A stretch of DNA of 64,000 bases from NCBI GenBank assembly GCA_017308235.1, contig JAFKFL010000011.1:124001-188000 (forward strand), in the 5' to 3' direction. A program made the position numbers and the translations under genes. Of this stretch, positions 8,358-16,305 are shown one piece after another. The notes under the pieces are model-generated. The model was not told the origin of the DNA and ran no database searches. It worked only from the letters and a program-made list of their open reading frames with translations. Position 1 is the stretch's first letter. Every line of letters starts with the position of its first letter. Origin of the DNA: Alphaproteobacteria bacterium. GTDB lineage: Bacteria; Pseudomonadota; Alphaproteobacteria; Reyranellales; Reyranellaceae.

Positions 8358-8368
8358 GTCTGGAAGAC

Positions 8369-9199
8369 TCATGATTTCTTGTTCAACACCCCGAACCGTT
8401 CCTTCGGCGCCCTCTCGCGCGCTGCCGGCCCATAGGTGCCGAGCTCGATGCGATGCGGGATGGTGAGCATATAGTTCTTGAAGGCGCCTTCCATTGCCTG
8501 GCGCCAGCCTTGCGCATCCTGCATTTCGTTGACCGATGCCTTGGCGAATTTGAGCGCGAACGGATCGCGCTCGGCGATCCGTTGGGCGAGCGCCATCGTC
8601 TCGTCTTCGAGTTCGGCGCGTGGCACCACCCGATTTACGAGCCCTGCCTTTTCCGCCTGAGTCGCGGTGATGAAGTCGCCAGTGAAGAGATACTCCTTGG
8701 CCTTGCGCGGGCCCAAGTCCCACGGCATCGAGAAATACTGCACATGCGCGCCACCCCATTTCACCGCGCGGTCGGCAAACAGCGCATCGTCGCTCGCGAT
8801 GATGAGATCGCACGCCGAGGCGATCATCATGCCGCCCATGATGCAATAGCCCTGGACCTGGGCGATGGTGGGTTTGGGCAGGTCGCGCCAGCGCATCGTG
8901 TTTTCGAAGAAGCGCTCCCAAAGACGCCGGTACTCGCCCTTGAAGCCGGGTTCGAGCAGCGTCTTCTTCTGGTCCTCTATCTCCTGAGGGCTGCCGAGAT
9001 CGTGGCCGGCCGAGAAATGCTTGCCCGCACCTGCGAGGATGATGACCCGAATATGGTCATTATCGACCGCCGCCTTGAAAGCGTCGTCCAGCTCGTCGAG
9101 CAGGATCCGGCTTTGCGCATTCAGGACCTCGGGCCGGTTGGTCGTGATCTTGAGCACCGCGCCGGTGCGTTCGATTAAAAGTGTCGCATAGTTTTTCAT
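8369..9199 (-). CDS. Enoyl-CoA hydratase/isomerase (crotonase) family protein
   Basis: A 276-residue crotonase-fold enzyme acting on an acyl-CoA thioester. The two oxyanion-hole segments are visible: AGKHFSAGHDLGS at about residue 60 and VQGYCIMGGMMIASACDL at about residue 115. The usual catalytic Glu pair of true hydratases is not obvious in the WDLGPRKAKEYLFTGD stretch, so isomerase, hydrolase or decarboxylase activity is possible. Its start codon overlaps the stop of the upstream amidohydrolase gene (ATGA), so the two are translationally coupled and probably act in one catabolic route. Confidence 0.88.
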   Translation of the reverse strand: MKNYATLLIERTGAVLKITTNRPEVLNAQSRILLDELDDAFKAAVDNDHIRVIILAGAGKHFSAGHDLGSPQEIEDQKKTLLEPGFKGEYRRLWERFFENTMRWRDLPKPTIAQVQGYCIMGGMMIASACDLIIASDDALFADRAVKWGGAHVQYFSMPWDLGPRKAKEYLFTGDFITATQAEKAGLVNRVVPRAELEDETMALAQRIAERDPFALKFAKASVNEMQDAQGWRQAMEGAFKNYMLTIPHRIELGTYGPAARERAPKERFGVLNKKS

Positions 9200-10374
9200 G
9201 CCGCGGCTCGCAGTTCCGGCGCGAGACCCGCGCCCATGAGATCGACAAAGTTGTCGCAATAGAAGCGCTGTTTCTGCGCTTCGGTGATGCCAGCCTTCTC
9301 CATCGACGTCTCGAAGCGTTTGATCGGATGGCGCCCGCCCTCGACATGCGGATAGTCCGACGAGAAGAGGCACACCCCGTCGCCCGAATTGGCGATGATC
9401 CAGCCTGCATCCTCGTGCGGGTAGGGTGTGACGCGCACTTGGCGCTGCACGTACTCGCTGGGTTTGAGCGACATCTTCTGCAGCCGCTCCTCGTTCTTGT
9501 AGAAAGCATTGTGCGCCGAATCCATGTTGCGTATCCAGCCCGGCACCCACGACGCGCCCTGTTCGATGACGCCGAACTTCAGCCGGGGGAAGCGGTCCAG
9601 CACGCGGTCGACAATCAGCGCCGTCATCGTCTTCATCGGCGGATAGGCGATCGCCATGTAGTCGATAGACTTGAAATTGTCGTCGCCGCCGTGGAAGTCT
9701 GGCACCGGAGGCAGGCCGTTGTTGAAGTAGGCATCCTCCAGAAGCTTCCCGCCGCCGCCGACATGCAACACGATCGGCAGGCCCGCGTCCTGGGCGATCG
9801 CCCACAGCGGGTCGAAGCCGATATGGCTCGGCGAATGATTGTCGGGGCAGCGCGACGGGATCAACAGCGCCTTCGCGCCAAGCTCGATCGCCTCGCGTGC
9901 TGCCGTGGCCGTGCGTTCGAAATCGAGCAGCGGCACGTAGCCGGTCGGCAGGAGCCGGCGGTCGACCGCGCAGAAATCGACCATATGGCGTGTGTGGGCG
10001 CGCGCGACGGCATAGGCGAGATCGTGGTCGCGGCCGCTCTCCAGCACGGTGGAATAGTTGAGGAGCGCCGTCGTGAACATGAGCTGGCTCGAGAAGCCCA
10101 GAAGGTCGATCGATCGCGTCCGGTCCTGCCGGCGATAGGAGCCGAGCGCGTCCCAGTTCTTGGCAATCATGATTTGCGATTCGTCGAACGTCTCGGATGC
10201 GCCGCTGCGATGCGCATCGGTGAGATGACTGTGAAAGCCCTCGCGCCGCGGAAACAGGACGGTGTTAGTGACGATGGCGCGATATCTCGCCTCGAGGTGC
10301 TGTTCGAGAAAGCCCGGCACTTCCATGATGTGCGCGTCGGCATCGTGAATGACACGGCCACTCGCGTAGGGCAT
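9196..10374 (-). CDS. Amidohydrolase-2 family metal-dependent hydrolase/decarboxylase
   Basis: A 392-residue TIM-barrel protein of the amidohydrolase-2 group, which includes ACMSD and aromatic-acid decarboxylases. The N-terminal metal motif is DADAHIMEVP, the variant DxDxHxxE seen in many environmental members. A barrel histidine lies in PIVLHVGGGGK and the C-terminal signature is LFSSDYPHVEGG. These point to a mononuclear metal enzyme that hydrolyses or decarboxylates a small ring-derived acid. It is the first gene of a two-gene operon with a crotonase and faces a 2-oxopent-4-enoate hydratase-like gene, which fits breakdown of an aromatic or cyclic compound. The substrate is not known. Confidence 0.85.
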   Translation of the reverse strand: MPYASGRVIHDADAHIMEVPGFLEQHLEARYRAIVTNTVLFPRREGFHSHLTDAHRSGASETFDESQIMIAKNWDALGSYRRQDRTRSIDLLGFSSQLMFTTALLNYSTVLESGRDHDLAYAVARAHTRHMVDFCAVDRRLLPTGYVPLLDFERTATAAREAIELGAKALLIPSRCPDNHSPSHIGFDPLWAIAQDAGLPIVLHVGGGGKLLEDAYFNNGLPPVPDFHGGDDNFKSIDYMAIAYPPMKTMTALIVDRVLDRFPRLKFGVIEQGASWVPGWIRNMDSAHNAFYKNEERLQKMSLKPSEYVQRQVRVTPYPHEDAGWIIANSGDGVCLFSSDYPHVEGGRHPIKRFETSMEKAGITEAQKQRFYCDNFVDLMGAGLAPELRAAA

Positions 10375-10412
10375 GTTTCCTCCGACCCTGCTGGTGTTGA
10401 CCGGAGCTTATC

Positions 10413-11156
10413 ATGACGTCCGACATTTCCCATGCCGTCAGCGTGCTGCTTGAAGCGCGCCGGTCCGGCCGACAGGTGGCGGCGCCGTTCGCTTTGCAGG
10501 ACCGCGATGCGGTCTACGCCATTCAGGATGGCGTCGCTCAGGCAACGGGGCCGGTAGCGGGCTGGAAGACCGGCGCGCGCACGCCTACGGCCGAACCTAG
10601 CGCCGCTCCATTGCTCGCGGGCTCGCTCGTCAGGTCGCCGGCCAAATTCGACGGCAAGGCGATGCACATGATCGGCGTGGAGGTCGAGATCTCGTTCCAC
10701 ATCGTGCGCGATATCTCATCGCGCAGCGACCCGGTGGGTCGCGACGAAGCGCTCGATGCCGTGGGCGATGCATTCGTCGGCATGGAGGTAGTCGACACGC
10801 GGCTGGCCGACTTCACGAACGTCAGCCCCGAATGGCTCATGGCCGACAACCAGATGAACGACGCGCTGGTGATCGGCGACAGTATCAAGGCGTGGCGCGC
10901 GCTCGACTGGCCGAACCTGCAGGTGAGGCTCGTGATCGACGGCAAGGTCGAGGTCGACCAGAGAGGCGGGCTGGGGGCGGTCGACCCGGTGCGGCCGCTC
11001 GCCTGGATGATCGACCACGCCGTGCGGTTTCGTGGCGGCATCCGCAAAGGTCAGGCGATCACGACTGGCTCCTGGACCGGTTTGCGTTACTACTCGCCTG
11101 GTACAAGCGTGCTTGGCGAGTTCGTGGGGCTCGGCACTGTCGAGGCAAGTTTTTGA
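10413..11156 (+). CDS. 2-oxopent-4-enoate hydratase-like protein (MhpD/FAH superfamily)
   Basis: A 247-residue protein of the 2-hydroxypentadienoate hydratase/4-oxalocrotonate decarboxylase group in the fumarylacetoacetate hydrolase superfamily. Metal ligands are visible as the E-x-E of IGVEVEISFHI at about residue 92. The conserved DVxADN-like stretch (EWLMADNQMNDALVIG) and the C-terminal GQAITTGSWTGLRYYSPG loop are also present. Such enzymes act near the end of meta-cleavage pathways, adding water to 2-hydroxypenta-2,4-dienoate. It is slightly shorter than MhpD (about 265 residues). Divergent from the amidohydrolase/crotonase pair with only 38 bp between, so joint regulation is likely. No ring-cleavage dioxygenase is nearby. 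Confidence 0.83.
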   Translation: MTSDISHAVSVLLEARRSGRQVAAPFALQDRDAVYAIQDGVAQATGPVAGWKTGARTPTAEPSAAPLLAGSLVRSPAKFDGKAMHMIGVEVEISFHIVRDISSRSDPVGRDEALDAVGDAFVGMEVVDTRLADFTNVSPEWLMADNQMNDALVIGDSIKAWRALDWPNLQVRLVIDGKVEVDQRGGLGAVDPVRPLAWMIDHAVRFRGGIRKGQAITTGSWTGLRYYSPGTSVLGEFVGLGTVEASF

Positions 11157-11191
11157 CGCTTCGGTTGTGGTCGTAACCTCAGCCATGTTGC

Positions 11192-11209
11192 GGGTGGCAA
11201 TGTCCACCC
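11192..11209 (+). promoter_or_regulatory. Hairpin abutting the start codon of the DUF1127 gene
   Basis: GGGTGG (11192-11197) pairs perfectly with CCACCC (11204-11209) across a 6-base loop, and the second arm ends directly before the ATG at 11210. The left arm is also the only Shine-Dalgarno-like purine stretch for this gene, so folding would hide the ribosome site. This suggests translation control (temperature, small RNA or protein). Seen: the pairing. Inferred: the role. Confidence 0.4.
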
Positions 11210-11422
11210 ATGCAAAACGCCCTTCGCTTCTCCCTTCCCGCGGCCGAGCCGCCGTGGGCAACACACCTCTGGCCGTCCGTCGTGTCGACGCTGACGCTAT
11301 GGCGCCAGCGCAGTCGGTCGCGCCGGCAGTTGGCTCTGCTCGACGACCGTACGCTCGCCGATGTCGGCATCAGTCGCGCCGAACAATGGCAGGAAAGCCG
11401 CAAGCGCTTCTGGCAGGCCTGA
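11210..11422 (+). CDS. DUF1127 (YjiS-like) small protein
   Basis: A 70-residue basic protein. The C-terminal half RQLALLDDRTLADVGISR matches the DUF1127 signature (LxxLDDRxLxDIGISR), a family widespread and multicopy in alphaproteobacteria. Some short members are known as RNA-binding or stress- and phosphate-related proteins. The N-terminal 30 residues contain several Trp and Pro and are not conserved. A stable hairpin ends right before the ATG. It stands alone, 61 bp before an MFS gene on the same strand. Function here is unknown. Confidence 0.85.
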   Translation: MQNALRFSLPAAEPPWATHLWPSVVSTLTLWRQRSRSRRQLALLDDRTLADVGISRAEQWQESRKRFWQA

Positions 11423-11483
11423 CTGTCGATAGTTCGGCGGAGACCGTAGCTAGGGGCGGCGTCGCGACGGCAAGGTCCGCCGC

Positions 11484-12731
11484 ATGCAGGCTTCCTTCTT
11501 TGGTTGGCGCGTCGTTGCCGGTGCATTCGTTCTCGCCGTCTTCGGCTGGGGGCTCGGTTTCTACGGGCCTCCCGTCTATCTTCACGCCGTCCAGGAAGCG
11601 CACGGATGGTCGGTCGCGCTCGTTTCGGGAGCGGTAACGGTTCACTTCCTGGCGGGCGCGATCGTCGTTGCGAATTTGCCTCGCCTCTATCGTCGATACG
11701 GCTTGCCCGCTGTCACCAAAACGGGCGCCGCCCTGCTCGCGCTCGGCATGCTTGGCTGGGCGATGGCGGATGAGCCATGGCAGCTCCTGCTTGCGACCTT
11801 GCCGAGCGGTGCGGGCTGGGCCGCGATGGGAGCGGCGGCGGTTAATGCGATCATCGCACCGTGGTTCGTCACCAAGCGCGCGGCAGCCCTCGCAAGCGCC
11901 TACAATGGCGCCAGCATTGGTGGCGCGATCTTTTCGCCGTTATGGGTTGTGGCCATCGCTTGGCTTGGCTTTCCTGCAGCGGCACTCGCGATCGGCGGCG
12001 TGATGGCGGTTGCCATCTGGCTGCTGTCCGACCTGATATTCTCACGCACGCCGGAAAGCTTGGGGCAGTCACCCGACGGGATTGGCTTGGCGTCTGACGT
12101 CGCTGCGGTCGGCCGCACCGCGGGCATGAATCCCTGGCGTGATCTGCGCTTCCTCACGCTCGCAGCAGCCATGTCGCTCGGGTTGTTCGCGCAGATCGGC
12201 CTGATCGCACATCTTTTCTCGCTGATCTCGCCGGCATTGGGAGAGCAGACTGCCGGGATCGTGATGGGGGTCGCGACGGCAGCTGCCATCGTCGGCCGGA
12301 CGATGGTCGGCTGGCTGATGCCCGAGGGAACGGACCGCCGTCTCGTGGCGTGCGCCAACCATGTCGTGCAGATCATTGGCTCGGTAACGCTCTTCATGGC
12401 CGCAGGCGACAACGCCGTGCTGCTGATCGCGGGTGTTCTGCTGTTCGGCGTGGGAATCGGCAACACGACTTCCTTGCCGCCGCTGATCGCCCAGGCCGAA
12501 TTCCACCGCGGCGACGCGCTTCGTGTTGTGTCGCTGATCGTCGCAATCAGCCAAGGCACTTACGCTTTCGCGCCGGCCGTCTTTGGCGCGTTGCGTGGCT
12601 TGTCAGCCAGCGAAGGGGCGGCCGTGTTCATCGCTGCGGCCGTCCTTCAAGGATTGGCGATTCTGGCTTTCTTCGCAGGCCGTCGCGCTGTCCGGCCCGT
12701 TCGCGCGGCGCATCAGCCGCCGAGGGCGTAG
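11484..12731 (+). CDS. MFS transporter
   Basis: A 415-residue, 12-helix major facilitator protein beginning FFGWRVVAGAFVLAVFGWGLGFYGPPVYL. It resembles the oxalate/formate-antiporter-like and monocarboxylate-type MFS proteins common near organic-acid catabolism genes in alphaproteobacteria. The mid-protein segment PWFVTKRAAALASAYNGASIGG fits the helix 4-5 region of that group. Its last 19 bp overlap the 3' end of the convergent aspartate racemase-like gene. The substrate is unknown; an organic acid is plausible given the neighbours. Confidence 0.85.
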   Translation: MQASFFGWRVVAGAFVLAVFGWGLGFYGPPVYLHAVQEAHGWSVALVSGAVTVHFLAGAIVVANLPRLYRRYGLPAVTKTGAALLALGMLGWAMADEPWQLLLATLPSGAGWAAMGAAAVNAIIAPWFVTKRAAALASAYNGASIGGAIFSPLWVVAIAWLGFPAAALAIGGVMAVAIWLLSDLIFSRTPESLGQSPDGIGLASDVAAVGRTAGMNPWRDLRFLTLAAAMSLGLFAQIGLIAHLFSLISPALGEQTAGIVMGVATAAAIVGRTMVGWLMPEGTDRRLVACANHVVQIIGSVTLFMAAGDNAVLLIAGVLLFGVGIGNTTSLPPLIAQAEFHRGDALRVVSLIVAISQGTYAFAPAVFGALRGLSASEGAAVFIAAAVLQGLAILAFFAGRRAVRPVRAAHQPPRA

Positions 12732-13408
12732 TCGACCGCCGCGGTTGCGTGGATTTCGGTCGTGTCGAAGACGAGCAGATCGATATCCCGTTGGCCGATC
12801 AGCATGCCAACCTCGGTGCAGCCGAGGATGACGCTGTCGGCGTCTTGCCGAGAGAGCTTGGCGATCTCGGCCAAATAGGTTTCTTTGGACTCGGGCCGGA
12901 CGATGCCTTGGCAGAGCTCGTTGTAGATGATCGCGTGAACCGACGTCCGGGCGGCCTCATCCGGCAGCACGGTTCGGATGCCATGCACGTCGCGAAGCCG
13001 ACCGGTATAGAATTGCTGTTCCATCGTAAAACGCGTGGCGAGCAGGATCGGATTCCGGCAGCCCTTCTTCAGCATCGCGGCAGCGGTGGCGTCGGCAATA
13101 TGCAGAACGGGAACGGTGACCGACGCTTGCACGGCCTCGTAAAGCTTGTGCATTGTGTTCGAGCAGATAAGCAGCGCCTCTGCGCCCGCATTCGTCAGCC
13201 GGCGCGCCGCATCCACCATCGCTGTCTCGAGGTCGCCCCATGCACCGGCCATCTGATGTTCGGCGACGGGCGCGAAGTCGAATGACCACAAGAGCATGGG
13301 CGCGGAGTGAAGGCCTCCGAGGCGCGCCTTGGTCGCTTCGTTGATGAGGCGATAATAGATGGCCGTGCTTTCCCAGCTCAAACCGCCGATCAGTCCCAGG
13401 GTTTTCAT
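12713..13408 (-). CDS. Aspartate/glutamate racemase family protein (YgeA/RacX-like)
   Basis: A 231-residue PLP-independent amino-acid racemase homologue. The N-terminal GLIGGLSWESTAIYYRLIN is the YgeA/aspartate racemase signature. The two catalytic cysteines are present as Cys82 (LLICSNTMHK) and Cys197 (VILGCTEVGML), so both half-sites are intact. E. coli YgeA is a broad-specificity racemase, and the substrate of this one cannot be told. The gene overlaps the MFS gene by 19 bp tail to tail and is followed by a crotonase gene 40 bp further upstream on the same strand. Confidence 0.9.
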   Translation of the reverse strand: MKTLGLIGGLSWESTAIYYRLINEATKARLGGLHSAPMLLWSFDFAPVAEHQMAGAWGDLETAMVDAARRLTNAGAEALLICSNTMHKLYEAVQASVTVPVLHIADATAAAMLKKGCRNPILLATRFTMEQQFYTGRLRDVHGIRTVLPDEAARTSVHAIIYNELCQGIVRPESKETYLAEIAKLSRQDADSVILGCTEVGMLIGQRDIDLLVFDTTEIHATAAVDYALGG

Positions 13409-13447
13409 GGATCGCGTTGCCCAATCGCTTCGAGAGATGATTGACGT

Positions 13448-14227
13448 CTAGCGGCCGCTCCACTTTGGCGGCCGCTTCTCCAGGAACGCGCTCATGCCTT
13501 CGCGGAAGTCGGCGCTGCCGTAGGTGCGGCGGATCAGGTCGTCGATGTTCTCGTCACCGATCTTCGCCTGAAGGCGGCGCAGCGCTTCCTTGGTTGTCTG
13601 CAGCGTGATGGGCGCATGGCCAGCAAGCGTCGAGGCAAGCTCCTGTGCGCGGGCCTGCAGCGTTGCCGTGTCGGGCAGTACCTCGCTCACGAGCCCGACC
13701 CGCAGCGCCGCCGGCGCATCCATCATCTTTGCCAGCAGCAACATTTCCTTCACATGTTGCGGTCCGATCAAGGTGGTAAGTCGAGCGTAGTTGGCCATCG
13801 ACAGGCAATTGCCGAGGGTGCGGGCGATCGGGAAGCCGAACTGCGCCGAGACCGAAGCGATGCGAAAATCGCAGACCGCGGCGATTGCGGCGCCCCCTCC
13901 CGTGCAAAACCCGGCGACGGCGGCGATTGTGGGCACCGGGCAGCGCTCGATCGTGTCGAGGATGCGGTCCATCTTGCGTTCGTAGGCAATGCCGTCCTCG
14001 CCGTCCTTGAACGACTTGAACTGCGCGATGTCGGTACCGGCGGCGAAAGCCTTGTCGCCAGCGCCGGTGATCACCAGCGCCTTGGCCTCGTGCGTCGTGG
14101 CGACGCGGCCACAAATTTCGGCCAATCCTTCATACATGGCAAAAGTGAGGGCGTTGCGGGCCTGGGGCCGATTGAAAGTGATCCAGCCGATATCGCCGCG
14201 CTTGTCGTAGAGCAGTTCCTGGGTCAT
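13448..14227 (-). CDS. Enoyl-CoA hydratase/isomerase family protein
   Basis: A 259-residue crotonase-fold protein. Oxyanion-hole segments are AGDKAFAAGTDIAQF at about residue 57 and VAGFCTGGGAAIAAVCDFRIA at about residue 104. The C-terminus ends with FLEKRPPKWSGR, typical of bacterial enoyl-CoA hydratases. The residue normally used as second catalytic Glu is not clear, so isomerase or hydrolase activity is possible. It is 39 bp upstream of the racemase-like gene on the same strand and divergent from the carbonic anhydrase gene (41 bp). A role in beta-oxidation or in a branched acid route is likely but not specified by context. Confidence 0.88.
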   Translation of the reverse strand: MTQELLYDKRGDIGWITFNRPQARNALTFAMYEGLAEICGRVATTHEAKALVITGAGDKAFAAGTDIAQFKSFKDGEDGIAYERKMDRILDTIERCPVPTIAAVAGFCTGGGAAIAAVCDFRIASVSAQFGFPIARTLGNCLSMANYARLTTLIGPQHVKEMLLLAKMMDAPAALRVGLVSEVLPDTATLQARAQELASTLAGHAPITLQTTKEALRRLQAKIGDENIDDLIRRTYGSADFREGMSAFLEKRPPKWSGR

Positions 14228-14268
14228 GTCCTTGTCCGTGGATTGGCCATCATCGTAGGCGAGACACC

Positions 14269-15009
14269 ATGGCGTTTGAACGACTTCTGAAGGGCTTTGA
14301 GGATTTTCGCCTGGGCTACTACCGCGAGAATCTCGATCTGTTCGAGAAACTTGCCACGGAGGGCCAGTCGCCGGAGGTCCTCGTCATCGGCTGCTCTGAT
14401 GCGCGCGTCGATCCCGGCATCCTGACGCGGACCCGACCGGGCGACATCTTCACCGTGCGCAACATCTCCGCGATGGTGCCGCCGGCGCAAATCCCGCCCG
14501 ACGAGCGCCAGCACGGGACATCGGCTGCGATCGAGTACGCGGTGCGCGGCCTTAAAGTTGGACATGTCGTCGTGCTGGGCCACGCCCTCTGTGGCGGTAT
14601 CGCCGCCCTGGTCGATGCCGAGAAATCGAGCGCCTATGCGAACTACGACTACCTCTCGACCTGGACTTCGGTGGCGCGGTCGGTGCGCAATGTTGCCGTG
14701 CGCGAGCTGAGGGGGCGGCCACGCGAGCAGGTTCACCGCGCCGTCGAACAGGCCGCTGTGCTGAACAGCGTCTTCAATCTGATGAGCTTTCCCTGGCTTG
14801 CTGAACGCGTCGATGCGGGCGACCTTCGCCTGCACGCCTGGTGGTTCAATCTCGCCGAAGGCCAGCTCTATGCCTACGATCCCGTGACGGCCCGTTTCGA
14901 ACCCGTCGAGGGCGTCAAAGTGAAGCCGGCTGTCGCTGTCGGCACGTCGCTAGCGTCGATCAGGCCCGAACGCCTGATCGCCACCATCGCGGAGAAGCCT
15001 GCGTTCTAG
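14269..15009 (+). CDS. Beta-class carbonic anhydrase
   Basis: A 246-residue beta carbonic anhydrase, which interconverts CO2 and bicarbonate with one zinc per active site. The zinc ligands are Cys42 (VIGCSDARVDP), His105 and Cys108 (VVLGHALCGG), and the Asp44-Arg46 dyad of the active site is intact. Length and the internal IRNIAN-like segment (FTVRNISAMVPP) fit the plant/bacterial type. The stop codon shares the tetranucleotide CTAG with the stop of the convergent aminotransferase gene. It probably supplies bicarbonate for carboxylases or balances pH. Confidence 0.93.
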   Translation: MAFERLLKGFEDFRLGYYRENLDLFEKLATEGQSPEVLVIGCSDARVDPGILTRTRPGDIFTVRNISAMVPPAQIPPDERQHGTSAAIEYAVRGLKVGHVVVLGHALCGGIAALVDAEKSSAYANYDYLSTWTSVARSVRNVAVRELRGRPREQVHRAVEQAAVLNSVFNLMSFPWLAERVDAGDLRLHAWWFNLAEGQLYAYDPVTARFEPVEGVKVKPAVAVGTSLASIRPERLIATIAEKPAF

Positions 15010-16244
15010 GCCCGGCCCGCCAGCGAGTCGATCGCGGCATCCACGCCGCCTGGCGCGAAGGGCACGCCGGCTGTCTTCATCGCAAGCTCGGTCGTGGCGA
15101 GGCAGCCCAGCAGCATGGGCTCGTTGAGGTCGCCGAGATGGCCGATGCGGAACACCTTGCCCATCAGGGGGCCAAGCCCGCCGCCCAGCGACAGGTTGTA
15201 GCGTTCGAGCGCAGTCTTGCGCAGCCCGTCCGAGCTCACGCCCTCGGGCATCAGCACTGTCGTCACCGAGTTGGAGAGACGATCCGCCGTCTGGCCGTAA
15301 AGCGTCGGCCCCTTGCCGTTGGCGCCCCAGGCATGCACCGCCGCGCGCGTCGCCTCGGCGAGCCGCGCATGGCGCGCGAAGACGGCGTCGAGGCCTTCCT
15401 CCTCCAGCATCTTGATCGACTCTTCGAGACCGAAGAAGAAATGGACGGGAACGGTGCCGATGAAACGCTGCGGCATGCGCGAGTTCATCAATTGCCAATT
15501 GAAATAGTACTTGGGCATCTTCGACGTGCGCGAGGCTTCCATCGCCTTGTCGCTGACTCCGGTGAGCGCCATGCCCGTGGGCATCATCAGGCCCTTCTGG
15601 CTGCCGCCGATCGTGACGTCGACGCCCCAGGCGTCCATCTTGTATTCCATGCTGCCGAGCGACGAGATCGTGTCGGACAGCAGCAGCGCCGGATGCCTCG
15701 CCTCGTCGATCGCTCGGCGAATCTCGGCGAGCGGCAGCACCATGCCGGTCGCGGTCTCGTTGTGCACGGCCAGCACGGCCTTGATCGCGTGCGCCTTGTC
15801 CTTGGCGAGGTGCTCGGCAACCTTGGCGATCTCCACGCCCTTGCGCCAATCGGCCGGCACGGTTTCGACCTTCAGCCCCAGCGTCTCGACCATCTCCTTC
15901 CAGCCGAGCGAGAAATAGCCGGTCTCGACGACCAGCACGGTATCGCCCGGCGAGAAGAGGTTGGCGACGGCGGCCTCCCAGGCACCGTGGCCGGTCGAGG
16001 CGTGCATGAAGAGGGTCTGGTCGGTCTTCAGGACGCGCTTCACACCAGCCATGCAGGCGCGCTGGATGTCCAGGAACTCGGGCGCCAGGAAATCCATCAC
16101 CGGCCGATCCATCGCCCGCAGGATGCGGTCGGGAATGTTAGTCGGGCCGGGATTATTGAAGAATTGCCGTCCACGCGGCTTCACGTTCACAGGGGCGTTC
16201 ACTTGAGACTCCGGTCTGCGAAAGGGTGAAAACGATAGGGCCAT
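15006..16244 (-). CDS. Class V aminotransferase (alanine/serine-glyoxylate type)
   Basis: A 412-residue PLP enzyme. The N-terminal NNPGPTNIPDRILRAM and the PLP-lysine segment TIGGSQKGLMMPTG match the alanine-glyoxylate/serine-glyoxylate aminotransferase family, as does DTISSLGSMEYKMD. Likely reaction: transfer of an amino group from serine or alanine to glyoxylate, linking glyoxylate, glycine and hydroxypyruvate. Other members act on purine-derived ureidoglycine or on aspartate. It is divergent from a class III aminotransferase gene (61 bp) and overlaps the carbonic anhydrase stop by 4 bp. An alternative start at residue 14 is possible, because the first dozen residues are poorly conserved. 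Confidence 0.88.
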   Translation of the reverse strand: MALSFSPFRRPESQVNAPVNVKPRGRQFFNNPGPTNIPDRILRAMDRPVMDFLAPEFLDIQRACMAGVKRVLKTDQTLFMHASTGHGAWEAAVANLFSPGDTVLVVETGYFSLGWKEMVETLGLKVETVPADWRKGVEIAKVAEHLAKDKAHAIKAVLAVHNETATGMVLPLAEIRRAIDEARHPALLLSDTISSLGSMEYKMDAWGVDVTIGGSQKGLMMPTGMALTGVSDKAMEASRTSKMPKYYFNWQLMNSRMPQRFIGTVPVHFFFGLEESIKMLEEEGLDAVFARHARLAEATRAAVHAWGANGKGPTLYGQTADRLSNSVTTVLMPEGVSSDGLRKTALERYNLSLGGGLGPLMGKVFRIGHLGDLNEPMLLGCLATTELAMKTAGVPFAPGGVDAAIDSLAGRA

Positions 16245-16305
16245 GCCCCTTGGCGAGACAAGCGAGGCTTGCGATGTTCTGCCATTAGCTGAGTTGAGGG
16301 CAAGT

